Shown in pieces: positions 13,461-25,581 of a stretch of DNA of 64,000 nucleotides. The stretch's first letter is position 1. Each line of letters opens with the position of its first letter. The position numbers were made by a program, and so were the translations under genes. Origin of the DNA: Apiospora phragmitis (Eukaryota > Ascomycota > Sordariomycetes > Amphisphaeriales > Apiosporaceae); NCBI GenBank assembly GCA_038363925.1, contig JAQQWL010000011.1, forward strand, positions 6,262,001 through 6,326,000, read 5' to 3'. The notes under the pieces were generated by a model that had not been told where the DNA came from, made no database searches, and was given only the letters and a program-made list of their open reading frames with translations.

Positions 13461-15482
13461 TCAGATCATATTCGACATGTCCTCGAGCGGAGTAGCTGGT
13501 TGCTGCATCATCGGCGTCGAGTGCTGCATGCTCACTGGCGCCGAAGTGGGTGGCATCGGAGTCGGCGTCTCTACACCGGAAGCATTGTTCGCTGGAGTAT
13601 GCGGCGTCCTCGGTGTTTGAGGCTCTACCTTGGGTTTCGCCATATGCGATGCCGCAAGCGCTCGGGAGTGGCTGCTTTCGCGCCTTCGCTTCGGAGCATC
13701 CTTGATCTTTGGGTGGGTGTGGCACTGTTCTCCAATTAGTGGCGATTCAATCATGAAAGAGTATTCGATGCTTTGCTTACCTTGTACGCGTGACGGAACC
13801 ACGTTGTGCCCTTCTTCTTGCTGCTAACCAATGCTATCCAGTCATTGCAGCTGCCACACAGGCCTTCCCAGACATCAGGATTGCCATCCATCCGCCTGGT
13901 CTCATGAGGCTCCTGGAAGGGGCTGCCGGTTGCTGCGCTGATGCCGTGAGTGAAACTCTTGTCGTACCAGAATGCAGAATTCTTCAGCACCAGCCAGCGT
14001 CCAGGCTTGCAGATGCCACACCATCCTTCACGCTTGTTGCCATGGCCACGGACCCATCTGGGCGTGTAGAGGTCACCTTCAAACCTGAGCTCTTGCTCGT
14101 GAGGTACCAGGTCCGGGTCCTCGGGGTTCATATCCTCCGGGGAGGAGGGATCTGTTCCTCGTTGAGAGAGGCATACAGATCCGGTGGGTCAGAGAGGTCA
14201 GTGTAGTGGCCATGGAGCGAGTGAGGGTCGGCGTTGCTCTGGAGCATCCTGAACAGACCGTGAGACAGCAATGGGGGTGGGTTCTCAAAGACGTGCGCAT
14301 CGGGGTGGAAATGCTGCGAAGGCAGCTGCGAGGGCAGTTGAGAAGGCAGAAGCATGCTGTTGCGGTAGGCCGGAGGGGGCCCATGAGACATCATGAAAGG
14401 ATGTTGCTGTACGGCTTGCAGGTTGCCGAAATTCAGAGGCAGCGGCGGGTTCGAAATGGTAGGGGATGAATGCCTCGAAGAGACGCGATGACCGAAAGGA
14501 TCATGAGTATGCTGGTAGACGAATGGCGAGGGTCGTCTGTTCGGAGTCGTGCCGTAGGAGCCGGTCGACCATCTCTTGTTTCGCGCACTGCTGTCAACAC
14601 TATACGGTGCAGATCGTACGGTGCCAGGGCGCGGCGAAGGTGAAGCGCCACGGCCTCGACTCTGCGTTCGTACTAACTCGGAGCGGCTCTGAGGAGTCAT
14701 GCGTGGCGATGCCACGGGGGAGAGTTGCGTTGACGACATGAGCGAGTTTCTGTTGGAGGTCGGCGGGTAATCCGATGTGAATGAGGGCGCCTCCGACATG
14801 GCGGCTGAGAACTCTTCGTAGGATGGCATGTCAGACATACCACCCGATGTCGACATGGTGAATGAAGAACCAGACATGCGTCGTTGACCAAACCCGTTCT
14901 CGAAACCCATGTTTTCATTCTCCATTTGCTGCCCAGCGTACCGCGAGTCGAGGATCGGAATGGCATCATCAGAGGTGTACGCCTGACCAATCATGTCTGC
15001 GTCGAGGCTGTGAACGTCCATGTTGTCCTCGCACGTCTTCATTCCCCAAGGGTTGTGCTCCATGGTTGTCATGGGTAGAACTCTTGTTGATGCATCGAAA
15101 CCGGACGAGACATAGTCTCACTCGGAGTGCTCTGCATATCCAAGCCGGAAGGGTCCCAGGCCTGTATGGTGTTGAAGCCTTCTCCAGAGCAGTATGAGAA
15201 TCCTTCATGAATTGTCGCGGGCCGAGGCTTCATGCCTTGTGTTGTGGGTGTTGCCCAAGTGCCGGCCGGTGTGCCCATTCCCTCCGTTGTAGCTTGCATC
15301 TCGTTCCCGCTCATTGTCATGATCGGGGGTGGAGGAGGTACGTGAACTTCTCTCCTGTTAGGGGTGTATGTGAAAGCAGGTGTTTGTATCTGCTGCTGCT
15401 GATGCCTGTAGGTTTGTGAGTTCTATGAGAAAGCAGCAGTATATACAGGATGAGCATACAGATGAGAATGACTGGAGTTCAT
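13461..15482 (-). CDS. Rua1-type C-terminal zinc-finger transcriptional regulator
   Basis: The C-terminal half carries the conserved fungal Rua1 C-terminal zinc domain: GDLYTPRWVRGHGNKREGWC, then GICKPGRWLVLKNSAFWYDK, then LCGSCNDWI and HAYKCHTHP, with Cys/His pairs fit to bind zinc. A 56-nt intron (13725-13780) splits HAYK from CHTH; the last exon is 13461-13724. The N-terminal ~430 residues are Ser/Pro/Gln-rich activator-like sequence. Family members include the Ustilago maydis regulator Rua1; the target here is unknown. Reading the gene through needs one extra base in the G run at 14139-14142 (IPPPPEDMNP expected) and one at 15073-15075 (QQEFYPMTTM expected). The start is uncertain: ATG 15482 is in frame but meets TAG at 15423-15425, which may instead be an intron acceptor; the next Met is 15320. 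The gene is isolated by about 6 kb on both sides. Confidence 0.8.
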
Positions 15483-17714
15483 GGTCAAGCCGGACCAGGG
15501 AGGGCAGCGTGACTTAAGCTATTGCACAATGGACGCTGAGACAGGAGGGAGTTAGCATTGATCTGGCTGGATACCATGCCTAGAACCCTCCGATACCAGA
15601 ATAAACAGGCGTGGATCCGCAAGGCCCACGTAGTCCAGACGAGTCATGGGCATAGTTGACTTACATGGCAATAATAGCATGAGCTATGATCCGAGTTTGA
15701 AAACCTTCGTCCTTAATTTCCGGTAGGGATATCTGGTATATCGCGAAAGCACGTTGGCGTGGCGGGGTGATGTAAAGAGCGCGGCGGCAGGTCTAGGCCT
15801 CGATGGTATAGTCGTATGAACAGCTGTATCCTTGGAGTTGGTGGACGGCAGAAGAGAGCGTGGGTATGGTTGTAAGTGAGAGTCGTGGGTAAGGGGCGGC
15901 CTCAGTATCAAGCATAAGCTGATGGTATAAAAGAATGTAGTGAGTTGTCCGGGAGGAGAAACTCGTTTGGTAAGAGGTCTTGCAAACAGACAGTTTGGCG
16001 CGTCCAGGTGGGAAAAGAGAACCAGCTCTCAGTGTTATAGACCGGAGGGGTTTAATAATGTCTGTAGAGAGGCAGGGAAGAAAGGAGCGACTAGCAACTT
16101 GGATAGTGTCGGTGGCATACGAGGGGTGGACAAGGCGAAAAGGGGAGCAACAGGTAAGATACATGAGGGGCAGTGCAGGACCCCCGGTGATATAAAAGAA
16201 AGTACAGAGCTCGAATAGGCATCATCCATGATCTAGTGTGATAACCCAGTACGGCAGGCTGGGTCTTGTTCGGAACGTCGGTAGGAGCTAAGCCGGCGTC
16301 CTTGATACAAACTTGGCCCTGGCCAGCAGACTCCAGAGGGGAGACTGGTGTACGAGAACAGGCTTGGCTCGCTGAAAAGAGCCAGACAGGATAACATGGG
16401 CCAGGGGCATATGCAAGGATTTGCACTACAGGGGCCACTCGGTAGGTTACATCTCTCCGTCGATGATGTGTCGAAAGAACAAGATGGTATGGGGTAAGCC
16501 GCCAGGTACAGAACACCGCGTAGTCCCGAACCGGTTAGGGGGCTAATATAATGGCCGGGCCTGCCCCAGTTTAAGAGACGAACATGGGTCGATTTCTTCT
16601 TCGGGATAATCGAGACATGGGGCCCTCGAGGGGCCCTAAGCACTAGCGAAAGCGGCCCTAGGAGAATAACATGATTTGAATAGGCCATCTCAGATATCGA
16701 GGTCGCTGAGGGCCAGCACTAGTGCAACAGAAGCGAGAGGAAACGGAAACGGACTCTCGCGAGAACCGCGACTGGTCGGCCGACCCATCCCATGTCGATG
16801 TTTTCCAGTGGAGTCAGAGATCCGAGGAGGTGGCTTGTCTCGAATGTCATCCAACTCTCGCTCTCGACGAGGGTGGCAGGACGGGACGAGCGAGCGACCA
16901 GATCAAGATGAAGACCGCTTGGCCGGATGGGAAAGCAACTCTATGACGGAAGCAGCGGGCTCGTGAGGTCTGAAAATAGCAAGTCCAGAGCAGAGTTTTT
17001 CTGCACACAGCCTCGAGGGTCACCAGGGCAAGTTGGTCGGTGTCGTATGACACGGCCACGATACAAGATTTCGACCGGATAGGTCGATCTGGAGAAGGGA
17101 CAAGTTTCTTGTGCGGGTAGCATGTAGCAACTCGACGGGTACCTAGCCTGAACAGGCCTGGCTGAGCAGGGGCTGAACTACCAGACGAATGCCGTCGACG
17201 AGGTTACGGTATCAACAGACTACCTGTTTGAGCCGCACGACGGAGGCGGCATACTCGTTGGGATGGGAATGGTAGTACTAGGGGAAACCTCGCCAGAGGT
17301 ACAGCCGCAGTCCTGACGTACTAAGTAGGGGCGGTCATATCCGAGCCAGCTAAAAGGAAGTCCCGAGTGTGCTCGAGTATATTAAACCAGGGTACTTTTC
17401 TTTCACGCAGGTTGGAATAAGTAAGTACTTGGTAATCAGCGGGGGCAGCCGAGCATGCCCAGGACAGAGAAATGCTAGAAATCACAGAGAGAGGTTCGGG
17501 ATGGCAGATGAATGTGCCATCTGAGGTCGTGTGTTCCGGCACGGTGCCTGGCTGGTTTGTTGAATCCAATCCAACTTTGATTTGGTTGACTCGTTTTGTG
17601 ATTCTCCCATCCACTGATCCGTCGGCCATGGAACAAAAAAAAAGAAGTTCTGGCGCAACGGAATTTCCTGAGGTTGTGGTTGACAGGTTCCCTAGCAGCA
17701 TTAGATTAGGACTA
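15483..17714. other. Gene-free stretch upstream of the regulator
   Basis: No supported gene. Overlapping minus-strand frames at 15793-16688 (up to 151 codons) are Pro/Ser/Cys-rich in several frames at once, lack domain sense, and are more likely chance openness in CT-rich DNA. This region probably contains promoter and 5' leader of the Rua1-like gene. Confidence 0.4.
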
Positions 17715-17795
17715 CAGTACCCGTTCAGAAGTATTAAGCCCCCCTCCACTGTTTCCCGAAAATTCAAATAGTTAGACGGGAATCTAGCTTCATAT
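17715..17795 (+). repeat. Left terminal inverted repeat of the MITE
   Basis: Starts CAGTACCCGTTCAG, continues through a C run (17739-17745) to GTTAGACGGGAATCTAGC. It pairs with the right arm over most of its length. Confidence 0.7.
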
Positions 17796-17824
17796 AGTAT
17801 ATTTCAAGCCGAAAATTACTTTGA

Positions 17825-17900
17825 TAGGCTTAGATTCACCGTCTGACTATTTGACTTTTTGGAACAGTGGGGGGGGCTTAATACTTCTGAACGGTAACTG
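17825..17900 (-). repeat. Right terminal inverted repeat of the MITE
   Basis: Read on the minus strand it begins CAGTTACCGTTCAGAAGTAT and continues through the C run to AGTCAGACGGTGAATCTAAG, matching the left arm with few differences. Confidence 0.7.
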
Positions 17901-17902
17901 TA

Positions 17903-20900
17903 GATGGGCAAGAGCCGACAGGGATGCCCGAGTTTCAGGATCGGGCTCTGAGACACGCTGTGGAACCCCTGCGTCCATCTCTTGACCAGTCAGCCCATTT
18001 ACATCGTGAACCCCACAACTCAACCTCAAACGCGTCGTCGTCGTCTTCTGTGCTTCTTTTTTCTTCTTCGTCTTCCTACATACCCTCGCTTCTGCGCAAT
18101 GGGTAGGTATAGATAAAGCAACCACGGCTGTAACTAGCGCGGGCTCCGTTTGTTACTGCAGCATATTTAGCCTCCATATGGAGTACCTGGAACGCGATAG
18201 GGCCCGATGCAGTCCACTAATAGGCCGGCTGTTAGCTGTTTGCTGCTACCTGCTACCTGCTACCTGCTACCTGCTTTCTTCCACTTCCTACTGTGCGCAG
18301 TGTGCAGTGCGCAGAGTCAGCAAAAACTAATAATAAATATAATACCAAAGCTTCTAATATACCCCCCTTATACACCTGCTATTCGTCAAACGATGCTGCC
18401 AATGAGATCGCGAGCCCCGGGTTCTGCTCTGTAATGTTTCTCTCGACCGGGGAAGTCGAAAGGAGGTATGCATGCTGCGTTTTCGACCCGAAGCCGCCAC
18501 TATGTAGGCAAGTATGCTACCACTACCAATACCACTACCACTAGCCACTCCGCCCTTTGATCCTTCCTTGTTATGTTATTTCCAGCTGCTTTGGACGGTT
18601 GCCGGTCTTGTAAGTTACTAACATTAGGCTAGCCCCTGGAAAGAAAGGCGGTTTCTCCCACACGCGATGGTATGTGGGCTGCTTCAGTTGCGTCAGCGCC
18701 CGATGCTTATTATCTTCAGGTGGGCGCCAGCTGAGCCGGCTAAATCCACTGCAACGGCAACCGTGCTTCGTTTCTTGCGTCTCTGCTAGAGAAGAACCAA
18801 GTTTGCGATTGATAATGGATCGGATAAGGCTTTCGCATACTCCAAAAACTTGACCGGGCTTTGCCAGGCGTGCGGATGGGTGTTGTTGCGCTGTCTATTG
18901 CTAGTAGTTAGTAGTGCGTGCACACCTCACACACTCAGGCGTATATCCACATAGCCGGTGCCCATAATACTACATTATGTGCTCTGGGATAAAGTAAAAG
19001 TGAGGCAGGGATAAGGCCCAGAACGTTTGACCATAATCCTTGCCGACCTAGACGTCTGCCAGACTGGACAGACGAAAACGGCCTTCACCAACAGTTACAG
19101 GGCAGGAAGAGCTTCTGGGAAGAGGGCCCATGTCGGACATGGTTTGGCGCCAGACACAGCGATCCATGATTGCCATTCCATCTGGCCCACTGGGTCAACA
19201 CAACAGATGGCGCTCGGCTTGACAACCTGCCCAGAAAATGTTCCCTTGGGCAAAAATGTCATGGGACGTTTGGTTTGGTAATCCGGAAGCCGGATAAAAA
19301 CGCTGTCAGAGATTCCCTGGCGCCCAGTTGCACTGTGCTGCTTGCTGCTGGTGTTGTTCGTTTTAAGCTTCTTCTACTGTACGTACACTCGCCAATACTA
19401 GCGTGTCATTGAGCCTGTGAAAGGTTGACAGCCGCATCTTACCACCTTGTTTCAGTCATCATCGAAGCGAGGCCGTTCCCGCCCTCTGCTTAGTTGACAG
19501 GTCCGGCGCAGCTACGAAGGTGATTGCCCTTCTGCAGTGGACAGTCCTGCGGAATTCCTGCGAAATCTCTGACGGCAGTCACCGTCTTGTCTCCCCAACG
19601 TGACTCAATTGGTCTTCGACGTCGTTGTTTTCTATCGGCAGTGAGTGGGTGCTCCATCTGCTGCGAGGATATCCTGTGCAAGCCAGAGCCAGCTGTCAGT
19701 CTTTGCCACTGATCTGGGTGGGTGGCCTTGGTCACGATCCGACTCCGACTATAAGAGACGGCCATTAAGAGATAAAGCTCGAGGATCAGTAGCGGTACAC
19801 GAGCCTATTCGCTATCTGTCTATCGATAATGGTGACACCCGTGCTTTTGGTAGGTATAATAAGATGCGAGATATTAATAGCAGACTTTTCCGATTCTGGG
19901 TATTATTATGTGCACACAAGCTAAATAAAAGAAACGTTCGGTCGAGGATGGCTTCCTGCAGCAGTCACAATCGATCATCCGATGCGCTGGTAAAGGGCTG
20001 AAATTGGACAGATATTACACGTCATGCATTTCTACTCAACTGGGTATGCGAGTCGTGTTGTTGTTACTTCCGCCAGCTCCCGCCGCGTAGCGCCCAGACC
20101 GTGACATCCATATCGATCGCATGGTGTGTACCTGCAGCCGTAGTTTTGTCAGCCGCCCGAGGCCCCGAACCCTCCCAACGATCGTTCTTCTGGCCATCCA
20201 TCCGATGGTTGCGCATGTACAGTCCATTTTCGGTAGTCCATATCCCAGCTTCCAATCCCAGTCCCAGGTTGCACGCAGTTGGCAGCAGGCAGGAGGGCAG
20301 CAAGGCAGCACCCATTCCCCCCCTTCCAACAATCCTACATGTTACGAATCAAAAAAGTCAAATATAGTAATTCTTGTGTAGTATACTGAGATATAGTAGG
20401 TAGACTACCGAGGCCACCTGCCGCCTTAGGAAGTGCCGGACACATTTGCTTGGGGTTCCACTGGGGCAGCAGTAGTAGTCGCTGGCTTCAGAGCCTGATT
20501 TGGGGCCAAGGTCTCAGATACATGCCTATTTCTTCCCAACAACGACGGCGTGTGTACGAGTCACGTACAGCGCTCGTCTGCTTAAAACAGAAAGGCTCGG
20601 CCGTGCAGTCGTCAACTCCGTTAGATCTTTTGGCGGCTTGGGTTAGTGAGACCGAGCCCTGGTAGCCTGGTGGCCTTTTCCTTTTCGTTCGAAACTTCGA
20701 TGAGTTGTTCTGTGGGGGCTGCTAGAGGAGGCCAAAGTGCAACGGCCCCGGCTGATATGTAAAAATATGACTGCTGCATCTGGGAACTGGCTATCTCGGC
20801 CTAGTGGGTGGTGGGCACGGCACAGCCCAGGCGACTGCTTCCCCGACAGGGCAGGCTTGCTGCGCATGAAGTTTGCTGACGTTTTGGGAAATTATCGCAA

Positions 20901-21742
20901 TGCTGTCGTGTTGGTCCGGCATGGTCCCCATCATCTTAAGACGACATCTTATGGAGATCTCCGGCCAATGACGACGCAATCCCAGCTGCCCAGGCCGTGC
21001 CCGAGGTCCCCTCGGAAGATCCTATCATGCATCACTCGCCTTCCTTCCCACAATACCACCTGTATCACTTACTGACTGCTGCGAAAAGGAACAAGGACGA
21101 CATGTCAAATTAAATTTTGGAGACTGAAAAGACAAAAACAGAAAACACTGCCAGGTCCTGAACAAATCAAGGAATTTACATCGGGAACAATGGACGAAAA
21201 CGGAAGAAGAAAGCAAGCTTGGGGCAGTCCACTATAGTATTAACTGGCCTTGTGTTATTATGCCTATGCGATGCTTGCAGGCTTGAACCCACTAGAAGTT
21301 CCGGCGAGAGAGTACGCCTCCTGTTTGTCAGATCTAGGTGGAACAATATTCGGGTCGTTTTATCTCGGATCGATCTGTTTGATATTTAGCTGCATCATAA
21401 ATAGCCTCAAAGCTAGAAAGTCCACGTCTCTGGCAGAGGCTGCCTCCCGGGGGCCGGAAAGCTAGTGAGGTGCGGGACTGACGATAACTGCGTTATAATA
21501 ACTTATGTTACTGGCACTATATTTGAAGGCGAGCAGCCTCTTGGGATGAACCTGCCTCATTCCCATATTCAGGACAATCGGCCGAACTGGAGGTGTGGTC
21601 CCTGTGGTCCCGTTGCGGCGAAGTCGCCAGATCGACCACGGATGAACCACACCCTACGGGCTGGCACGACATCGCAATTTGTGAACATAACCGACTCCAT
21701 AACAGTTCACATCACGTCGGGTCCATGCGTCGCCTCGCTGCT
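17903..21742. other. Gene-free stretch, about 3.8 kb
   Basis: No supported gene; frames are short and without domains. It contains a TGCTACC minisatellite at 18244-18275 and a CTACCA-type simple repeat near 18517-18545. Composition is ordinary. Confidence 0.4.
18244..18275. repeat. TGCTACC tandem repeat
   Basis: Four perfect copies of the 7-mer TGCTACC plus a partial fifth, in non-coding sequence. Confidence 0.9.
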
Positions 21743-22483
21743 CTAGTCCTTGTTGACTCGCTTCCAGACCTCGTTCTCCGCGGCGGCCAGCTTTTCTCCT
21801 GCTCCTGCGGCCCATTTCTTCGCTGTACCCCATATGCCCTCTTCCTCCGTACCATCCTGCTGCCGGCGATTTGCGGACTCGTTCCGGGCTATAGCCTGCC
21901 TCTGGTATTGGTCCAGCCCCGCAGCATTGACGTTCTGGTGGTATCCCGGCGGGTGGTCCAGACTACTCTGGGCGCCGCCCTGACCGACGATCCCGGTAGG
22001 CGCCTGAGCGTACGCCGAGGAGGGTGCAGAGGCCGTGGCGGTTCCCAGTTGTTGCGTTGGGTATGCCATGGTGGGTGGCGGGATCGCCATCTGTTGCGGG
22101 TAAGGTGCTGACGCAGCCTGTGATGTGGTGGGCGGTGGTGGTACATATTTTTCACCCGCCTTTGGAGGGGGCGGCAGATGACTCGTCGCCCCCGCCAGCG
22201 TCGGGGCCGCACCAGGCTGAGGAGCCGGAGGACCTTGGGTTCCCAATGGCTGAGTGGGAGTGGCCTGCAGAGGTGGTGCTTGCGCTTGGGGTGTCATGGT
22301 CTGGATTGGAAGAGACGGGGCTGCTCCCGGTTGTGCCTGGGGGTATGACGATTGAGACGTCGTGGTGGCTGTTGGGACAGTCTCTTTCTTGCTTCCAGAT
22401 GCATCAGGCGCCGCAGTGTGGGGAGTGATGCCTTCAGGCTTCGAAGCAACTGGGCTATTTGTGTAGACTGGGATTGGTGCCAT
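21743..22483 (-). CDS. Pro/Gln/Ala-rich hypothetical protein
   Basis: Single exon, 246 aa from Met 22483 (MAPIPVYTNSPVASKPEGIT); an upstream in-frame start at 22498 adds only five residues. The first ~170 residues are Pro/Gln/Ala/Thr-rich and probably disordered. The C-terminal ~50 residues look ordered: QYQRQAIARNESANRRQ, then EEEGIWGTAKKWAAGAGEKL, then a helix ending VWKRVNKD. The Trp-containing amphipathic tail is the likely conserved part. I have seen this architecture in uncharacterised ascomycete proteins but know no function. No signal peptide or membrane segment is visible. Confidence 0.75.
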   Translation of the reverse strand: MAPIPVYTNSPVASKPEGITPHTAAPDASGSKKETVPTATTTSQSSYPQAQPGAAPSLPIQTMTPQAQAPPLQATPTQPLGTQGPPAPQPGAAPTLAGATSHLPPPPKAGEKYVPPPPTTSQAASAPYPQQMAIPPPTMAYPTQQLGTATASAPSSAYAQAPTGIVGQGGAQSSLDHPPGYHQNVNAAGLDQYQRQAIARNESANRRQQDGTEEEGIWGTAKKWAAGAGEKLAAAENEVWKRVNKD

Positions 22484-23155
22484 GATTGATAGATACAACA
22501 GCTATCGTGGGGAGGAAGTAAACCTGGTCGTAGTGCCTTGAGCGCGAATGTGTGTGTCCCAAAAGAGGTTTAGTAAACACAAGAGCCGCTATGACGATCA
22601 ACTAGCACGAGTCGCCAAATTGAGTCGGCAGGGGCGTAAATATCGATTGGTGATGGTTGATGGCGAGTAGATGAATGTCGTGGTCTTGTTGTTGACTTCG
22701 TTGTTGTCAGGTGGGCAGCTGAGTGACGGAATGCAGTGGCGACGTCATCAGTGTCACCTGACAAAGAACATTGAATTTATCAGATCAATTGTTTCCTTCA
22801 ACAGAACACCAAAAAAAGACGACTGCCTAGGATACTACTGAAAGATCTAGTGGACTGCTAACGTACAGTTGTATACCTACTTAGGTAAGAATCATTAGGG
22901 ATTTGATCCTTTCAGTGATCCATTCTCCCAGGAGCCATTAGACATCAAAGTGATGTTGATTTGACGTATTGGTATACCATACCGAATACCAATGCCACTA
23001 GGAACTATTGGTGCGTTTGGCCTCTGGGGAGAACATAGGGTTTATTGGTACATGCAATGCAGTCTACTTGTATGTCCAATGCCAGTACAGTTCATTCGTC
23101 CTGGCCTTCACCCTCTCGCTAGCGTACCTGATGAATCTGGACCATGGATACAGTT
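22484..23155. other. Intergenic region
   Basis: Promoter side of the Pro/Gln-rich gene and 3' flank of the F-box/LRR gene. No coding signal is seen. It contains short TACCTACTTAGGT-like and GGTATACCATACC near-palindromes (22870-22990). Confidence 0.45.
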
Positions 23156-25017
23156 CTATTCTGAATCACCCGTAAAGTCACTCTCGTGCGCCTCATCTGG
23201 GTCTCGATCATAATTAATGTTTATGACTCCTTCCAGAACCGTACTGAAGTACTCAGATAGCCATGCTTGCTGCTCATGACTCAGCATGTGTCTGGCTGCC
23301 TGCATCAAGATATCAACCCGCACATTCCGATGTCGGTCGGGATGTGCACCGAGCTTCAAGGCAAACGCCTTCAATCCTTCGTAGGTGAAATAGGTTGTAG
23401 CATTGATGTCGAGGTCTTTCAGGTAGGAAAGACCGACCAACGTATCGAGAATTGTATCGTCCATGTTCTCGCCTCCGAATTTGAGGTCGACAAGAGCTGG
23501 AAGTGCTTTGACAAACTGACGGATCTCGTGCTGCTGTACAGAAGACTAGTTGTGTATATTAGCACTTGAACCAGGAGATGTTCAAGGACCAATGCGCAAA
23601 ACAGATAAGAATCATTTAGCGCCCTGGTTGAGCGAAGTAGGAGACATACCTGTATCAAGTTCAAGGTCTTCAACCCTCGTAGAGTGCATATAACACCTGC
23701 CAAAGGCGTAGTATCATCAACAACCAATCCATCCATGTAGCCATCCTGCCCCCCGAGCGTGAGCGTCTCCAATGAAGTCTGATGACCAAGGGCTTCCCAA
23801 GTACTAGAGTCTTCAGCTTTGCCCTGTGAGGCGAAATTCTGCAGTGAAAGAGAATTGAGTTTGATGTCGTCGGTAAGAAGCACGTCTTTCACTATAAGCA
23901 GGGAATCCCTGACGTTTGAAAAAGTCAGGGAAGTAAGACTCTTGCAACTCTGAATCCAGTTGGTAATCTCTTTCAGAAGGCCGTCGCTAAAGGTGCGCAA
24001 GTCGATCTGGTCATGACGGAGGTTCTCAATGCTGAGACTCTCCAGATATTTGCACCCAGGCAGCATGTTGAGGCACTTCATCGCTTCCGCTGATAAACTG
24101 CCAAGATTTAGGTATCGCAGTGTCTCGGCATGCGCATTCAGAGCGGTGATGGCCTTTTCGCTTAGACCATTCATGCTAATGACCTCGAACCGTTTCAGGC
24201 TGTTGGACCTGAGAGTCTGAAGAAAGACTGCCATATCCTCATCTGCAGTTGGTTTGCTGAAGGATAGGCAAGTGAGCTCGGAGAAGTTCGGACAACACTG
24301 CTGGATCGCGCTTGCTGCCTCAACCCCAAGTGCAGAACCATCCTGGATTCTCAAGGATGCTAGGGTACCGAGTCTTGCAACCCAACTTGGTAACAGGTCA
24401 ACTGGGATGTAGTTGCTTTCAACATGTGCCAAGGCAACAGCCTTCTCGACCTCGTCCGCAACGTCCTTGATGTACTTGGTGATGGCATCTCCGCATTTCA
24501 ATATGGTCTTCTGGAAGTCCATATTGCCAATCAGCTTCCTTGTGCGAAGTTTCCTGGTTAGTTGACCCTCGCGAAGGACCAGGAATCCATCCATGCCGAC
24601 CTCGGCGTCGAACAACCATTGGAGGGTATCCTCATCTCGGTTGTAGTTGATGTCTTCCAGCAGCTGTCCATAGTTACTCAACGACAAAGCCCGAATGAAG
24701 GCGCAATAAGGGTAGGCTGTCTGTCCCAGGCTGGAACGAATCAGCGATCTCCACAGGACTGCCCAGCTCTTTCTGTTCGAGTGTTGGCCCGTAAACACGG
24801 GGGAGTATTCATAGATGCTGAACTGTCAAAATTAGTGGTCCTTCTAGTAGTGGCTTGTGGAAGAGGCAAATGCATACCTGTACAACTGCTCCAACGCGAC
24901 ACTTGCAGTTCTACGGCTCACGAGCGAAACTTGGAGCAGCGTTGCAAGATCGTGCCGATGAGCCAGCTCCTCACACAGCAGTAAAATGATATCCTGGGGA
25001 AGTGCCGAAGGCGCCAT
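23156..25017 (-). CDS. F-box-like / leucine-rich repeat protein
   Basis: Three exons, 24878-25017, 23650-24817 and 23156-23533, with introns of 60 and 116 nt (the second with branch GTGCTAATAT); 561 aa. Residues 1-46 (MAPSALPQDIILLLCEELAH, then a hydrophobic LVSRRT segment) read as an F-box-like helix set. LYSIYEYSPV follows the first splice. From about residue 150 the protein is built of irregular leucine-rich units (LGTLASLRIQDGS, FSELTCLSFSK, ETLRYLNLGSL, KYLESLSIENL, KSLTSLTFSNV, LNSLSLQNFA), as in substrate receptors of SCF ubiquitin ligases. Substrate unknown. It is divergent from rad9, with 564 bp between the start codons. Confidence 0.85.
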
Positions 25018-25581
25018 TTCATCGTCTGTCCCAAGGTTGTTTCCAAGGAGGCTTGATCTACAACCGAGTCACAAACACCGTTCAATGTTGTAGAAGTATA
25101 AGAACAAATAACCCAACAGGTTCTACCGAGCCCAGACGTGTGTTACACAGCTGGGGGATGTTGATTCTGACCAAGTACATCGAGTTGATGTCATAGCTGC
25201 ATTGATACTGTGTGGGCCCCCAAGCGTCAGCTATTCAGCAGTTCTTGTGAGCTTAGATAAGCTTATGTACAGTACTCACACTGTACCCGCGACGCGTCCC
25301 TACCGTCCTTCTGAAGCGCGTTTGGACTTAATTGATTGTGCTAGGCAACCGCAGTAGTGGCACTTAGGAAAGTAAAATGTACTCCGTACAAAGCACCTTA
25401 TTTACCTAAGGTACGGATGGAAGTCAACGCCTTCGTGTGGGATTTGATAGCCAAAGATTAACCCAGTAGGATGTAGAAAAAGAAAGCGACAAACAATCCC
25501 TTGTGTCAAAACTCACAGCCTAGAACAACATCCTCGTGAGAAGCATTGGTTCGACTTGTTGTGAATCGGCGGTGTGCTACG
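25018..25581. promoter_or_regulatory. Shared divergent promoter region, F-box/LRR gene and rad9
   Basis: 564 bp between two start codons facing away from each other. No coding signal. Contains AGGTACGG/CCTTAG-type short repeats around 25380-25420 but no motif I can assign. Confidence 0.5.

Larger units (their letters stand above)
17715..17900. mobile_element. MITE-like palindromic element with TA target duplication
   Basis: A 186-bp non-coding element. The left arm begins CAGTACCCGTTCAGAAGTAT at 17715 and the right arm is its near-complement ending at 17900. The inverted similarity runs about 80 bp per arm with only scattered mismatches and small indels (differences in the C run and around 17755), leaving a loop of about 30-40 nt. 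The dinucleotide TA flanks both ends (17713-17714 and 17901-17902). CAGT termini plus TA duplication are typical of Tc1/mariner-superfamily elements, so a miniature derivative is the likeliest identity. No transposase is encoded. Confidence 0.75.

Noticed and set aside
14130..14185. Micro-introns of 19-42 nt to explain the Rua1-like frame break
   Set aside because: Too short for fungal splicing, and they leave the wrong phase; one missing base in the G run gives a simpler fit.
15793..16688. Overlapping minus-strand frames of 123-151 codons
   Set aside because: Several frames are open at once in CT-rich DNA; no domain and no conserved start.
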